From contig NZ_CP016477.1 of assembly GCF_001693275.1 (NCBI RefSeq), forward strand, positions 2,356,001 through 2,420,000: DNA of 64,000 bases, in the 5' to 3' direction. The stretch comes from Picosynechococcus sp. PCC 7117. Lineage in GTDB: Bacteria > Cyanobacteriota > Cyanobacteriia > Cyanobacteriales > MRBY01. The notes under the pieces were generated by a model that was not told where the DNA came from, ran no database searches, and worked only from the letters and a program-made list of their open reading frames with translations. Positions within the stretch are counted from its first letter, which is position 1. Every line of letters begins with the position of its first letter. Positions 63,885 to 64,000 of the stretch are shown piece after piece. The position numbers and the translations under genes were made by a program.

Positions 63885-64000
63885 TTGGGCGATCCAGCGG
63901 CGATCGCATAAGTATTCCTGATGCAGTTTTAAAGGAAGATGACAAGGGGCGATAACCACATTCCATGACTTAGGTCGCTGAAGCACTCGGATTTGCAAGC

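Noticed and set aside
63492-63998. Minus-strand open frame across petF
   Set aside because: It is antisense to ferredoxin, whose coding is certain.

Overview
The window reads as chromosomal DNA of a unicellular cyanobacterium. It carries chlI (chlorophyll synthesis), petP (cytochrome b6f), plant-type ferredoxin, a biliverdin reductase, a DUF92 phytyl-phosphate-kinase-like gene, a TLP40-like lumenal cyclophilin and many small cyanobacterial DUF genes. The octamer GCGATCGC (HIP1, usually as GGCGATCGCC) recurs throughout on both sides of gene boundaries. Gene content and sequence style suggest a Synechococcus sp. PCC 7002 / Picosynechococcus-type strain; that is inference, as no database search was possible. 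There are no rRNA genes, CRISPR arrays or intact insertion sequences, and one tRNA.

Layout. 0-8 kb: chlI, a DUF429/pentapeptide-repeat pair, petP, a serine-recombinase-like gene whose active-site arginines are replaced, a DUF151 nuclease, riboflavin synthase and a VanX-type dipeptidase. 8-15 kb: the K+ uptake genes ktrA and ktrB with a glycosyltransferase upstream, a fused double-ATPase ABC protein and a MASE1 histidine kinase. 15-27 kb: cell-envelope and housekeeping genes (GHL10-like secreted protein, hisS, recF, alpha/beta hydrolase, clpS, CPBP protease, spermidine-synthase-like). 27.8-31.8 kb: a long AT-rich leader with a Pho box in front of pstS-pstC-pstA; pstB is not in the operon. 32-36 kb: tsaE, moaC, tRNA-Arg(ACG) and a lumenal cyclophilin. 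36-45 kb: a Na+/H+ antiporter, an FeS-type cryptochrome/photolyase, a small FtsL-like membrane protein followed by ftsI, an acidic HTH protein, coaX and a Deg protease. 46-52 kb: secreted hypotheticals, a DUF4010 membrane protein, mtnA, rsmE and a type II NADH dehydrogenase.

52.5-56.3 kb is the most clearly accessory stretch: a single-chain MmeI-like restriction-modification enzyme whose specificity region has a strikingly AT-rich composition, a DUF4258/YgiT-type toxin-antitoxin pair and an orphan antitoxin-like gene. Next comes a copper-handling cluster (DUF411 protein, multicopper oxidase, copper P-type ATPase). A small protein nearby, built of six exact 10-residue repeats whose key position runs His-His-His-Met-Met-Met, ends in a His-rich tail and may belong to the same biology. 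The window closes with biliverdin reductase and ferredoxin in divergent orientation.

The main candidates for undescribed biology are the decapeptide-repeat protein, the catalytically altered recombinase, the FtsL-like gene before ftsI, and two tiny single-span membrane proteins (31 and 32 residues) that lie in apparent intergenic gaps.
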